36,288 bases of DNA from Ilyobacter_A sp963668015 (GTDB taxonomy: Bacteria > Fusobacteriota > Fusobacteriia > Fusobacteriales > Fusobacteriaceae). Each line of letters opens with the position of its first letter. Positions within the stretch are counted from its first letter, which is position 1. Shown here piece after piece: positions 14,288 through 22,744 of the stretch. The stretch covers positions 1 through 36,288 of the forward strand of contig CAXXCR010000004.1 of the NCBI GenBank assembly GCA_963668015.2. Reading direction: 5' to 3'. A program made the translations under genes and the position numbers. The notes under the pieces were generated by a model that was not told the origin of the DNA, did no database searches, and was given only the letters and a program-made list of their open reading frames with translations.

Positions 14288-16621
14288 TTATTTGTCAAAA
14301 ATATCCTCCATAACCCTATTCCAACTGAAATTTCTTTTTACCATGTCAGCGGCATTTTCACGCATTCTGTTATACTCTTCAGGTTTTTCCATTACCATCC
14401 TTATGAAATTTTCTATTTTTTCACGCCAGTCATCTGTATCGAGTGCCTTGGCTACAAATCCGGTGTTCCTGTCATCAACTATTTCTTTCGGCCCTCCCAT
14501 ATCAGAAACTATTGCCGGTACCCCGCAGGACTGTGCTTCCAACACAACCATCCCAAATGTATCTGTAATACTCGGGAATAAAAATATGTGGGAGTTTTGA
14601 TACACTTTTGGCAGTTCTTCATAATTTACTTTTCCCAAAAACTCTATGTTGCCATACCCTTTATAAGTTTCGGTGAGCTCCTTTAAGTGAGGCCCGTTAC
14701 CTGCTAGCTTCAACCTTATATTTTTATATTTTTTTGATATTTTTACAAAGAGGTGCAAAAGGAAGTCTATATTTTTATCCTTTGATATCCTTCCTGCATA
14801 CAAAAATTGAATTTCATCGGATTTCGAATTTTTATCTATAGAGGAAAACACATCTGTTTCTATACCCCTTGAAAATATTTTTAGTTTTTCCGGATCAAAT
14901 CCTCTGTCACAAAGCAGCCCTATGTACTCCTTTGTTGGAACTTTTATGGTGTCCATTTTTCCAAAGAACCATTTTGTATATCCTTCAAGCATGTTCATAA
15001 GCGATGCGTTGTCTGTTATCTCTTTGGCCTGCATGGTAAAATCTGTATGGTATATACCCGTTGTTTTGATTTTTAAAAGCTTTCCTAGCATAAGCCCCAT
15101 CATTCCAACTGTTCCCGGTGTAGATATATATATTTCATCTGGGTTGTATTCATACACCTTTTTCAAGGTTTCCAATATAGGAAGAATTTTCATCTGGTAC
15201 TCCTCATAATACGGGATATCAAAACAGGAAATATAGTCTATGTTCATTACATTTTTAGGCAGTTCCTCCAGTTTTTTCTTATCGGTAACAGAACACACAA
15301 CCGAAAGCTTCCTCCCCTTTTTCTTGGACACCTCTGCCATTTTCTTCAGAGTCACAGACACACCATTCAGATCCCCTATTGTATCAGTAAACCAAAGTAT
15401 TTTTTTATTCTTTTTCAACTCAAGTTTTCCAGTACGTTCTATTAGCTCGTCCATTATATCCCTGTTTTCAAACATTATCTTAAATGTTGAAAGGAATGGT
15501 GAGCATAGAAAGATTCCCATACTTGCAGACGATATGTCCCTTAAAACATTATGAAAATTTCCTTTTTTCAAGTCTTTTTTTATGGCCTTTACCACTAAAT
15601 TTACAAACTCATCACTGATTGCACTTACCTTGTCGTACACAATATCAAGCTTCTTTTCAATATCCATTTCATCTTGAAGCTCTTCCATGAGATCCGCTAC
15701 AAGACCCTTTATTTTTTTACCTTTTTTCTTCTCTTTTTTCAATCTGTTTATTTTAAACCATTCTTTTAACCCGGTTTTCTTTTCCTCAAATATTAGCTGG
15801 TTTATCTGGTTCATAAAAGTATCCGACAGGTTTCCCTTACGCTTTGCATAGTCATGTGCAATTTTATAAATAGAAAATGCCAGTCCCTGATAGTTATTGT
15901 GCCTTCCGTATCCTGAAGTTTTTTTGTTTTTTAAGTTTTTTATAAAATCTTCTATGTCCAGGCCTTCCGAACTTGTATGTACCCTGGCTATAAATATCCC
16001 GGCGTGATCATCTGATCCTGCAGTACGTCCCTTTATCCAGGGAGTGTCTGAATATGGTTCTATCCCATGCTTCTCTTTCAATTTTTTTATATCCTCTTTT
16101 GTAAGAGTATTTAAAAAGTTTTCCCAAGATTTATTGCTTCTTTCTCCCCTGCCACCGTTTATTATTTCAAAGTTGTCGAATAAAAGCAGCAGCTTTTCAA
16201 CGTGGTCGGGTTTTAGTGTCCCGTTTACAGAATAAGTAGCATGTGCCACCGAATGAGCAAGGTCATTTTCTCTTATGTAGTCTCTCAACTTGTATATATC
16301 TTTTCTGAGCACATCTATCTCTTCGAACTGCTCTTCTGTTATGTCGTAAATTAATATATGCACCTTTCCGCCGTTTTCCGGGAAATATACTGTGGCCTCT
16401 ACACTTATAAAGCACTTGTCCGGATATTTATTTTTTAAATACACAGCTCCATCAATTTTATTGTGATCGGTTATTGTAACAAAATCCATCCCTTTTGAAA
16501 TTGCAGTTTCATATATGTAGTCTGGTTCAGTATAGGATTCCGAAGCCCCTAATTTTTGTAGAAACCATTCTGAAGGATGGTCAGAGTGTTTTGAATGTAC
16601 ATGCAAGTCTACTTTTAACAT
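14288..16621 (-). CDS. PHP-domain / GT4 glycosyltransferase fusion protein
   Basis: This 777-residue two-enzyme fusion has no signal peptide. Residues 1 to about 220 form a PHP metallohydrolase domain: DLHVHSKHSD (His7, His9), TDHN (Asp52-His53), Glu75, His88 and the later AGSDDHAG. Residues about 225-405 are a Lys/Glu-rich helical linker. Residues about 405-775 are a GT-B glycosyltransferase of family GT4: KILWFTDTIGDLNGVS near its start, FLYAGRISKDKNIDFLL, and the donor-site block PSITDTFGMVVLEAQSCGVP, where Asp replaces the usual first Glu of the E-x7-E motif. It likely acts at the membrane inner face to glycosylate a lipid or polymer. The PHP part could hydrolyse a phosphoester of the substrate. 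AAGGGGGGG precedes ATG 16621. Its neighbour Ugd suggests a glucuronate donor (inference). Confidence 0.88.
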   Translation of the reverse strand: MLKVDLHVHSKHSDHPSEWFLQKLGASESYTEPDYIYETAISKGMDFVTITDHNKIDGAVYLKNKYPDKCFISVEATVYFPENGGKVHILIYDITEEQFEEIDVLRKDIYKLRDYIRENDLAHSVAHATYSVNGTLKPDHVEKLLLLFDNFEIINGGRGERSNKSWENFLNTLTKEDIKKLKEKHGIEPYSDTPWIKGRTAGSDDHAGIFIARVHTSSEGLDIEDFIKNLKNKKTSGYGRHNNYQGLAFSIYKIAHDYAKRKGNLSDTFMNQINQLIFEEKKTGLKEWFKINRLKKEKKKGKKIKGLVADLMEELQDEMDIEKKLDIVYDKVSAISDEFVNLVVKAIKKDLKKGNFHNVLRDISSASMGIFLCSPFLSTFKIMFENRDIMDELIERTGKLELKKNKKILWFTDTIGDLNGVSVTLKKMAEVSKKKGRKLSVVCSVTDKKKLEELPKNVMNIDYISCFDIPYYEEYQMKILPILETLKKVYEYNPDEIYISTPGTVGMMGLMLGKLLKIKTTGIYHTDFTMQAKEITDNASLMNMLEGYTKWFFGKMDTIKVPTKEYIGLLCDRGFDPEKLKIFSRGIETDVFSSIDKNSKSDEIQFLYAGRISKDKNIDFLLHLFVKISKKYKNIRLKLAGNGPHLKELTETYKGYGNIEFLGKVNYEELPKVYQNSHIFLFPSITDTFGMVVLEAQSCGVPAIVSDMGGPKEIVDDRNTGFVAKALDTDDWREKIENFIRMVMEKPEEYNRMRENAADMVKRNFSWNRVMEDIFDK

Positions 16622-16692
16622 TTCCCCCCCTTATCTTTACTACCTGTAATCAAGATACCTAATTTTCGTAGTAATCTGATATTTGTACAAAT

Positions 16693-16721
16693 TATATATC
16701 CTCGCTGTGAATACAGTACAA
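16693..16721 (-). promoter_or_regulatory. Promoter for the PHP-glycosyltransferase gene
   Basis: On the - strand, TTGTAC (16721-16716), a 17-base spacer and TATATA (16698-16693), with a TATAAT two bases further on, lie about 70 bases upstream of the start. A palindrome TAAGCGCTTA (16790-16799), like the LacI-type operator at 1569, lies further upstream. Its relevance is uncertain. Confidence 0.6.
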
Positions 16722-16875
16722 TTTTCATGTAAAAACTCTGATAAGAGAAAAAAACTAGATTTTCAATTATTTTAAATTAAAAATTCCCTTAAGCGCTTAT
16801 TCACCCCTTTAAATAGTGGTTAATTTTACTCCTAAGAGAATTTCTAAGTTACATTTTTATTAATTTAAATCTACT

Positions 16876-18576
16876 CTACTTAAACAATATTTCAACTGGC
16901 ATAGCCTGTTTATTTAAAAATTTGGGGAATTTTTTCTTGGCAACTCTGTATAAACCTATATATATCCGTGTACTCAATGGACTAAATAACACCCTGTCGA
17001 TTATCCTGTATTTCCTGTCTTTGCGTACCAACGTTTTCAGCATAAACGCCAACAAACTTTTAGCTTTTCCACCATCAATTTTAACGTAAAAATTATACGA
17101 ACCAGGATATTGCACTTTGTATTTTTTCACCATTTTTTTAAAGTTCTTCACTTCACCCTCGATAGAGTCTTTATATATCAAGTCCCTTGCCTTTGCAAGC
17201 AGAAAAAACGTGTCATGATGAAAATCATACCTATAATCTTCTAACCCTATTTCCATAGATAATCCCCCGAGCTTTTCTATTTTTTCCAACGCTTTAATCC
17301 CCTTTTCAAGAGAAGTATTATAGTCTGTGCAGAAAGCCCTGTAAAACTGTATGGTAAAGTCTGTTATTGTAACGTTGTTCCAAAAAATATGTATAATGGG
17401 TGGTATCCTCACCTTATTGAAATATAGCTCCAGCTGCGAGTACCCGGGATCGTAGAGAAGTTCTCGTACGACCTCGTCCGATATTTTCAGAAACTCAAGA
17501 AACTTCTCCTTTGGCATCTCAGGTACAAATTCTGCAACTGCATCTTCTACGCTTTTACCGTTTTTAAAAACCTGTATGGTAACGTAGGTGTTCAGTTCGT
17601 TCCAAAATGATGACCCCTTTAAGAACGTCAAGTTCTTAAACTTAGACCACCCACCCGTCTGACACCACACCATTATCCCCTGAATTGATTCTTCTTCCTC
17701 TAATCTGTCATAGTATTTTTTATAATCCCACCCCACAAAAGACGGGAATTCTCCGAACCCCTCATACTCCCTACGGGTCTGAAGTTCTATCAATTTTTTC
17801 TTTTTGTCAATGAAAAAGTTGGGATTTAAGTCCAGGTATTTGAAGAAGTCACTCTCCCCAAATTTCATGGATATAATAAAGTTTTCGCTGTCTATCCCCT
17901 TGAAAACATCCCTGTATGTTTTGGGGTTCCACATGAGGTCGCCGATCTTATATGCACCCACAGTCCAGGTCCTGAAGATGAGGTGTTTGGACCTCTCTTC
18001 AAATATCGGCAGCAAACTTTTTATGAATAAATTTACCTGCTTTTTTGTCTTTAGATAGAGACTGCTGGCAAATTTTCCACGTGTCTTTATCCCGTCTGAT
18101 TCGCCTACCCTAAAAATAACCCCGGATACTTCCGAAAAAGAATCCAACACATCTGCAATGGCTGTTTTCAACAACTCAAGTTCGTTTGTTTTACCCTGTT
18201 CTATCAGCTTTCTTATATCGTCATTGTAAAACATAATATCCGTATTTATAAATATACCCATCCCTGCATCGTTCGCTATTTTAAAAAGGCTTTTAAAAAA
18301 GTTTCTGTATTTATTCAATTGAGATTTCAGCTCAGGTTTATAAAAATCAAAATTCACCATATAGCACAGTTCGTCCATTGAAATTGAGTTGTACCCCATT
18401 TTTTTTACAATCTCAATATAGATTTCAAAACTTTTTTTTATTTTCTCCTCCGCCTTATCCGTTATTACTCCCTGTTCTTCAATATGGTGGAATGGTATTT
18501 TTGACCAGTTAACTTTATTTTTTTTATACGGGGCAAAAAATGATCCTATTGAATCTATCATATAAATTTTTTCCAA
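16876..18576 (-). CDS. Glycoside-hydrolase-like TIM-barrel protein of unknown substrate
   Basis: This 566-residue protein has no signal peptide. The central part (residues about 150-330) has the look of an alpha-glucuronidase-like glycoside hydrolase TIM barrel: SGVIFRVGESDG, HLIFRTWTVGAYKIGD, FIISMKFGESDFF, LIELQTRREYEGFGEFPSFV and GIMVWCQTGGWS. Candidate acids include Glu158 and the Glu residues of the RREYEG block. The last 60 residues are basic and amphipathic, which could hold it at the membrane. The start is TTG 18576 with AGGGAGG in front. It lies upstream of the PHP-glycosyltransferase and Ugd genes on the same strand. A role in trimming or building a uronate glycan is inference, and the exact GH family is not certain. 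Confidence 0.65.
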   Translation of the reverse strand: MEKIYMIDSIGSFFAPYKKNKVNWSKIPFHHIEEQGVITDKAEEKIKKSFEIYIEIVKKMGYNSISMDELCYMVNFDFYKPELKSQLNKYRNFFKSLFKIANDAGMGIFINTDIMFYNDDIRKLIEQGKTNELELLKTAIADVLDSFSEVSGVIFRVGESDGIKTRGKFASSLYLKTKKQVNLFIKSLLPIFEERSKHLIFRTWTVGAYKIGDLMWNPKTYRDVFKGIDSENFIISMKFGESDFFKYLDLNPNFFIDKKKKLIELQTRREYEGFGEFPSFVGWDYKKYYDRLEEEESIQGIMVWCQTGGWSKFKNLTFLKGSSFWNELNTYVTIQVFKNGKSVEDAVAEFVPEMPKEKFLEFLKISDEVVRELLYDPGYSQLELYFNKVRIPPIIHIFWNNVTITDFTIQFYRAFCTDYNTSLEKGIKALEKIEKLGGLSMEIGLEDYRYDFHHDTFFLLAKARDLIYKDSIEGEVKNFKKMVKKYKVQYPGSYNFYVKIDGGKAKSLLAFMLKTLVRKDRKYRIIDRVLFSPLSTRIYIGLYRVAKKKFPKFLNKQAMPVEILFK

Positions 18577-18667
18577 ATGGTACCTCCCTATAAAATTCTG
18601 TACTAAGATTAATTATAACAGATATACTAGTCTTGTGGAGGGCTTTTACACAGATTTTTCATAGCTA

Positions 18668-18755
18668 ACCTAAGTTGGTATCATTAATAAAATATTTAAT
18701 TTCTTGCAAATAGGTAAAACCTTTTTTGGTTATAAATCGCACTAATAAAAAATGA
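18668..18755 (+). repeat. Dispersed intergenic element, copy F (left-end fragment)
   Basis: ACCTAAGTTGGTATCATTAA, then ATATTTAATTTCTTGCAAAT, CCTTTTTTGGTTATAAAT and CGCACTAAT match the first 90 bases of the element. The CACAGAG and CTCTGTG core and the right end are missing. It lies in the 307-base gap between the divergent glycosidase-like and MerR genes. Confidence 0.7.
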
Positions 18756-18823
18756 AATTTATATTTTAACAGTAATACTATAATATTGTTTTAAAAAAAA
18801 TTGAGTGAAATTAATAAAATTCC

Positions 18824-18854
18824 TTGCATTAAACTACGGCTTAAGGTTTATATT
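18824..18854 (+). promoter_or_regulatory. MerR-type promoter with 19-bp spacer
   Basis: TTGCAT (18824-18829) and TATATT (18849-18854) are separated by exactly 19 bases, the overlong spacing characteristic of MerR-activated promoters. The spacer is an imperfect dyad beginning AAAC and ending GTTT. It drives the MerR-type gene and very likely the alcohol dehydrogenase behind it. Confidence 0.75.
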
Positions 18855-18883
18855 AATAATGACGCATGAAAGGAGTTTTATAA

Positions 18884-19264
18884 ATGACTATTGATGCAGT
18901 AGCAAAGCATTTTCACATAACAAAATCCAAACTCATATATTATGAAAAAAACGGGGTTATCAGGGATATCTCAAGGGATGAAAACGGTAACAGGGCATAC
19001 ACAAATAACGATCTTATGTGGATAGAGTTCTTTTTAAACCTTAAAAAAACCGGTATGTCCCTGAAGGATATAAAATGCTACATCTCACTAAAAAAGGGCG
19101 GTGTTGATACCGTAGACGAGAGAAAGGATATACTTATTAAACATGTCGACCTTAATAGGGAACTTTCCTTGGCTAAATTAGAAATCTTGGACCAGATAAA
19201 ACGATATGACGAAGACAAGGGGCACTGCATAATAATTGGTAAAAAGGACCTCAAATGCAAATAG
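18884..19264 (+). CDS. MerR-family transcriptional regulator (AdhR-like)
   Basis: This 126-residue MerR-type activator has an N-terminal winged helix-turn-helix (IDAVAKHFHITKSKLIYYEK, residues 3-22, then the wing RDENGNRAYTNND) and a C-terminal dimerisation helix. The short effector end has Cys65, Cys113 and Cys124, but no clear metal-binding pair or drug-binding domain. AAAGGAG precedes ATG 18884. Its placement directly before an iron-dependent alcohol dehydrogenase resembles the AdhR-type arrangement in Firmicutes, where the regulator responds to aldehydes through a Cys. The same ligand here is inference. The 19-bp-spacer promoter supports direct autoactivation. Confidence 0.88.
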   Translation: MTIDAVAKHFHITKSKLIYYEKNGVIRDISRDENGNRAYTNNDLMWIEFFLNLKKTGMSLKDIKCYISLKKGGVDTVDERKDILIKHVDLNRELSLAKLEILDQIKRYDEDKGHCIIIGKKDLKCK

Positions 19265-19320
19265 GACAAATAAATTTATAATACTAACTTTTTACAATAA
19301 ATACACACAAGGAGGATTAA

Positions 19321-20493
19321 ATGTTAAATTTTAATTTTTACAACCCGACTAATATTGTATTCGGTAAGGATCAGATGAAAAAACTCGACAGGCTTGTACC
19401 TGTAAATGCCAAGGTGCTTATAACTTACGGCGGGGGAAGCGTCAAAAAGTTCGGCACACTGGATAAAGTTAAGGCGGAATTGGGAAAATCTCCCAGAGAG
19501 GTATTTGAGTTTGGAGGAATAGAAGCCAACCCAAAATTTCCAACCCTTATGAAAGCCGTGGAGGTAGTAAGAAAAGAAAAAATTGATTTTCTGCTGGCTG
19601 TAGGCGGAGGTTCCGTGATGGACGGTACCAAGTTTATTGCCATAGCTTCTGTTGCTGATGATTACATCGGAAAAGAAGTGGAACTGCTAAAGTTTGGATT
19701 CAGGCCTGTTCCGATAAAGGGTGTCCTGCCTATCGGAACTGTGGTTACACTTCCTGCAACTGGTTCTGAAATGAACAATGCCGCCGTTATAAGCAACGAC
19801 GAGGACAAGCTCCCAGTATTCAGCAATGAGATATTCCCAAGATTTTCTATACTCGACCCTACTCTGACATACACACTGCCATCAACACAGGTGGCAAACG
19901 GCATTGTGGATACCTTTATTCACACAGTTGAACAGTATGTTACCTACCCAGCAGAGGCAAGGTTTCAGGACAGGACTGCAGAGGGTATCTTGCATACCCT
20001 TGTTGAAATTGGTAAAAAGACTATAGACGAACCTACAGATTATGATGCCAGGGCAAACCTTGTGTGGTGCGCTACTATGGCTTTGAACGGCCTTATAGGT
20101 GCGGGGGTTCCTCAGGACTGGTCAACCCATATGATAGGTCATGAGATCACAGCCTTGTTCGGCATAGACCATGCTAAAACATTAGCAGTTGTACAGCCTG
20201 CTTCATGGAAAGTCAGAAAAGCGAAGAAAAGGGATAAGCTGCTACAGTTTGCCGAAAGAGTTTGGGGTATAGAAGAAGGCAGTCAAGAGGAAAAGATAGA
20301 CCTGGCTATCTCAAAAACTGAAGAGTTCTTCCACAGTCTCGGGATAAGTACTATGCTTTCAGACTATAATATATCTGAGTCTGATATCCAAAAAATCATA
20401 AAATCTCTGGAAAAACACGGTATGACAGCTCTATCAGAAACAGGGGATTTAAATTTGGAAGTGGCTGAGGAAATTTTAAAGACAGCATTATAA
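19321..20493 (+). CDS. Iron-containing NADPH-dependent alcohol dehydrogenase (YqhD/BdhA-like)
   Basis: This 390-residue group III alcohol dehydrogenase reduces aldehydes to alcohols. GGGS at residues 37-40 (TYGGGSVKK) and VGGGSVMDG (94-102) make the NADP-binding site. The metal ligands expected from YqhD are Asp197, His201, His270 and His284 (NGIVDTFIHTVEQY, WSTHMIGHEI, GIDHAKTLA), all present. Length matches YqhD/BdhA (387-390). AAGGAGG lies just before ATG 19321. It follows the MerR gene by 56 bases, so it is probably an aldehyde-detoxification or fermentation enzyme induced by that regulator. Confidence 0.94.
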   Translation: MLNFNFYNPTNIVFGKDQMKKLDRLVPVNAKVLITYGGGSVKKFGTLDKVKAELGKSPREVFEFGGIEANPKFPTLMKAVEVVRKEKIDFLLAVGGGSVMDGTKFIAIASVADDYIGKEVELLKFGFRPVPIKGVLPIGTVVTLPATGSEMNNAAVISNDEDKLPVFSNEIFPRFSILDPTLTYTLPSTQVANGIVDTFIHTVEQYVTYPAEARFQDRTAEGILHTLVEIGKKTIDEPTDYDARANLVWCATMALNGLIGAGVPQDWSTHMIGHEITALFGIDHAKTLAVVQPASWKVRKAKKRDKLLQFAERVWGIEEGSQEEKIDLAISKTEEFFHSLGISTMLSDYNISESDIQKIIKSLEKHGMTALSETGDLNLEVAEEILKTAL

Positions 20494-20504
20494 TTTTTTG
20501 TAAT

Positions 20505-20547
20505 AAACGATTAGAAGAGAGCTTAAATAGCTCTCTTCTAATCGTTT
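20505..20547. terminator. Long hairpin between convergent genes
   Basis: An 18-bp perfect stem joins 20505-20522 (ending AAGAGAGC) and 20530-20547 (starting GCTCTCTT) with a 7-base loop. It follows the alcohol dehydrogenase stop by 11 bases and also lies downstream of the - strand DUF554 gene. No strong T-run follows on either strand, so it may act as a processing or stability hairpin as well as a terminator. Confidence 0.7.
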
Positions 20548-20632
20548 AAAATATACCTTATTTAAACACTTTTGTGCAATTGCATCTAAGGTCACAAAAC
20601 GCTCTTTTGTTATACAACTCTTAATTTAGACA

Positions 20633-21337
20633 TTAAAAAATTCTTTCAAAAATATTCTTCACCAAGGCCAGATAATATATTACCGGGATAAGCAGTGCCG
20701 GAAGAAGATTCAAAGTTTTTATCTTTGTGATTTTAAGAATATTCAAGCCGGTACTCATAATGAGTATCCCTCCTATTATAGACACCTCCCCCATGAGCTC
20801 AGGGGTTATAAATGGTGCTATGAATCCAGCCGACATATATATCCCGCCCTGCCATAAAAATATTACCAAAGCAGAAAGGATTATTCCGATGCCGAAGTTG
20901 GAAGCCAGTATCAGAGATGTAAACCCGTCTAATATGGCATTTGTAAAAAGCAGTGTGTGGTCATTTTTTAGTGCGCTTTCAATTGGCCCCAGTATCGAAA
21001 GGGTTCCTATGCAAAATAAAAGTATTGCAGTGACTAACCCGTCTACTATGTTATTTTCACTGCCTGAATCAAACCTCTTTTTCAAGCTTTCAACCCTGTC
21101 TTCTATTTTCAAAAATTCTCCCAGCACCCCTCCTATTATCAAGCTCAATACGAAGAGAAGCGGCTTTGTACTGCTTGCCATATTTTTACTCATCCAGCTT
21201 ATCCCAAGTGTAATAGATATTAGCCCCACAGCTTGGAGAACCGTTTTCTGATACCCGTCTTTTATTCCCTTTTTCACCACCGTTCCTATGCAGGTCCCAA
21301 CAATAATTGTCCCAGTGTTTACTAGTGTTCCTATCAT
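20633..21337 (-). CDS. DUF554 family membrane protein
   Basis: This 234-residue inner-membrane protein of the DUF554 (YdfK/YqgA) family has about six to seven hydrophobic segments. The N-terminal MIGTLVNTGTIIVGTCIGTV, then IIGGVLGEFLKIEDRVE and GPIESALKNDHTLLFTNAILDG, are typical of the family. Function is unknown. AAAAAGGAGG precedes ATG 21337. It is the last gene of a - strand run with the MscS-type and MerR-type genes; the gap after the MerR gene is 55 bases. Confidence 0.9.
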   Translation of the reverse strand: MIGTLVNTGTIIVGTCIGTVVKKGIKDGYQKTVLQAVGLISITLGISWMSKNMASSTKPLLFVLSLIIGGVLGEFLKIEDRVESLKKRFDSGSENNIVDGLVTAILLFCIGTLSILGPIESALKNDHTLLFTNAILDGFTSLILASNFGIGIILSALVIFLWQGGIYMSAGFIAPFITPELMGEVSIIGGILIMSTGLNILKITKIKTLNLLPALLIPVIYYLALVKNIFERIF

Positions 21338-21392
21338 ATTAATCGACCTCCTTTTTCACTTATTGTAAACTATCCCGTTACTGGAGAGTCAA

Positions 21393-22208
21393 TCATTTTA
21401 CTCTTATCTGTACCTCTGTCAGATACTCCTTCTTATTCTTAGTCAAAGCAAAGTCAATCAATGTTATCTCCACAGCCTCACCAAACAGCTGATAATTTTT
21501 TTCCTCTATATATTTCAAGGCCTTTAAATAGAAGGCTCTGGATTCGTCGTGAGAACCCTGAAAACTTACGCATACATACCTGCCCTCTGGAAGTATTTTC
21601 AAAACTCCTCCCCCATTTTCATCTCCCTCAAGGATAATAAAAATTGAGTCATACTCGTTAAATATCTTTTTTTCCAGGTTTTCTTGTGAAACTGTCAGCC
21701 CCACTTTGCCAATAAATATCGAAGAACTGTTGTTTGACGTATTTTCCAGTTCTCTTATCGCCAGCTCCAATTCTGCATTGTTCTTTATCCGATTTTTTAA
21801 AAAAACAACCTTTCTGGCTTTTAATTTTTTTTCCACAACAACACCTATATCTTTGAAATCTCTGGCATACTTAATATGGTCTATCCTGTTTTCTATCTTT
21901 CTCTTTATCTTCTGCAGTTCTTCTATCTTAGCCTGAGTTGCCTCCTTTTGAGACTCGAGCAGCTCTAATATATGCCCTATATCCCTAGTTTCGAGATGGG
22001 CCTTAATTACTTTTAACGGCATTCCCAACACTTTTAAGTAGTTTATGGTATTCAACTGCTCAAACTGATCTGTACAGTAGTACCTGTATCCGCTTTTAGG
22101 ATCCACCTCTATAGGTTTAAAAAGTTCTATTTCATCATAATATCTCAGGGTTTTCACCGAAGTATTAAAAAGCTTCGACATCTCACCTATACTAAATCTA
22201 TCCTTTAT
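21393..22208 (-). CDS. MerR-family regulator with GyrI-like effector domain; apparent ATA start
   Basis: This BmrR-type multidrug-sensing activator has an N-terminal winged helix (FSIGEMSKLFNTSVKTLRYY), a coiled-coil linker (about residues 80-120) and a GyrI-like C-terminal ligand domain (VSFQGSHDESRAFYLKALKY and onward). The first ATG (22181) would cut the first HTH helix. Family alignment calls for a start nine codons earlier, where the codon is ATA (22208-22206). A perfect GGAGG lies 7 bases before it, overlapping the stop of the upstream MscS-type gene. No ATG, GTG or TTG exists in this frame between the GGAGG and 22181. Translation from ATA gives IKDRFSIGEMSK. Either an unusual start codon is used, a base is wrong, or the short form is made. 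Confidence 0.85.
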   Translation of the reverse strand: MKDRFSIGEMSKLFNTSVKTLRYYDEIELFKPIEVDPKSGYRYYCTDQFEQLNTINYLKVLGMPLKVIKAHLETRDIGHILELLESQKEATQAKIEELQKIKRKIENRIDHIKYARDFKDIGVVVEKKLKARKVVFLKNRIKNNAELELAIRELENTSNNSSSIFIGKVGLTVSQENLEKKIFNEYDSIFIILEGDENGGGVLKILPEGRYVCVSFQGSHDESRAFYLKALKYIEEKNYQLFGEAVEITLIDFALTKNKKEYLTEVQIRVK

Positions 22209-22219
22209 AAGACCGCCTC

Positions 22220-22744
22220 CTAGATTTCATTTTCCCCGCTATTTCTGTTGACAATTCTAACCACATTATGTAGCAGCAAGTTGTTTGGATAGTTAACCAA
22301 ATCACCCTCGTCAGTTAATATTTCTATATAAAACATCTTCATTTCCTGTATTTCACCCTCTACTCTGTCCTCATTGTAAACAAGTTTTACTCTATCCCCG
22401 ATTTTAAGCTTATAGCTGAAAAATATGATTATTCCAGACGAGATGTTACTCAGATTTGACCAAGAAGCAAAAAATGCTGTCCCTATTATGGTAAATGCCG
22501 CAGCCATCCCGACAAAAAAATCTCTTACGTTAAACCCCAGTATCAATGTCTCTGTTATTATAAACAGGATTAAAAAAAATGTGTCCATGAACCTTTTTAT
22601 TCTGTTCGACCTTATACGGGTAAGAGAATTTTTTACAGTAAATTTTTCCAGGGCTTTATTGAAAATTTTTCCGATTATGAAAAATCCAAGAGCAATTCCC
22701 AAAGTTATACCCAATTTCCAAAGTTTAAAAATTATTCCTTCCAT
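22220..22744 (-). CDS. Small MscS-family mechanosensitive channel protein
   Basis: This 174-residue membrane protein is expected to open under hypo-osmotic tension. It has three hydrophobic segments at about residues 9-26, 51-70 and 74-112. The third carries the MscS pore signature (FFASWSNLSNISSGIIIFF) and leads into the beta domain (YKLKIGDRVKLVYN, GEIQEMKMFYIEILTDEGD, NYPNNLLLHNVVRIVN). It lacks the large C-terminal alpha/beta cage of MscS (286 residues), as in other short family members. TAGGAG precedes ATG 22744. Its stop overlaps the ribosome site of the MerR-GyrI gene, so the two are translationally close. Confidence 0.87.
   Translation of the reverse strand: MEGIIFKLWKLGITLGIALGFFIIGKIFNKALEKFTVKNSLTRIRSNRIKRFMDTFFLILFIITETLILGFNVRDFFVGMAAAFTIIGTAFFASWSNLSNISSGIIIFFSYKLKIGDRVKLVYNEDRVEGEIQEMKMFYIEILTDEGDLVNYPNNLLLHNVVRIVNRNSGENEI

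Noticed and set aside
20727..21251. 174-codon + strand ORF opposite the DUF554 gene
   Set aside because: It is antisense to a recognised membrane protein gene, with no ribosome site. Its composition reflects the complement of hydrophobic codons.
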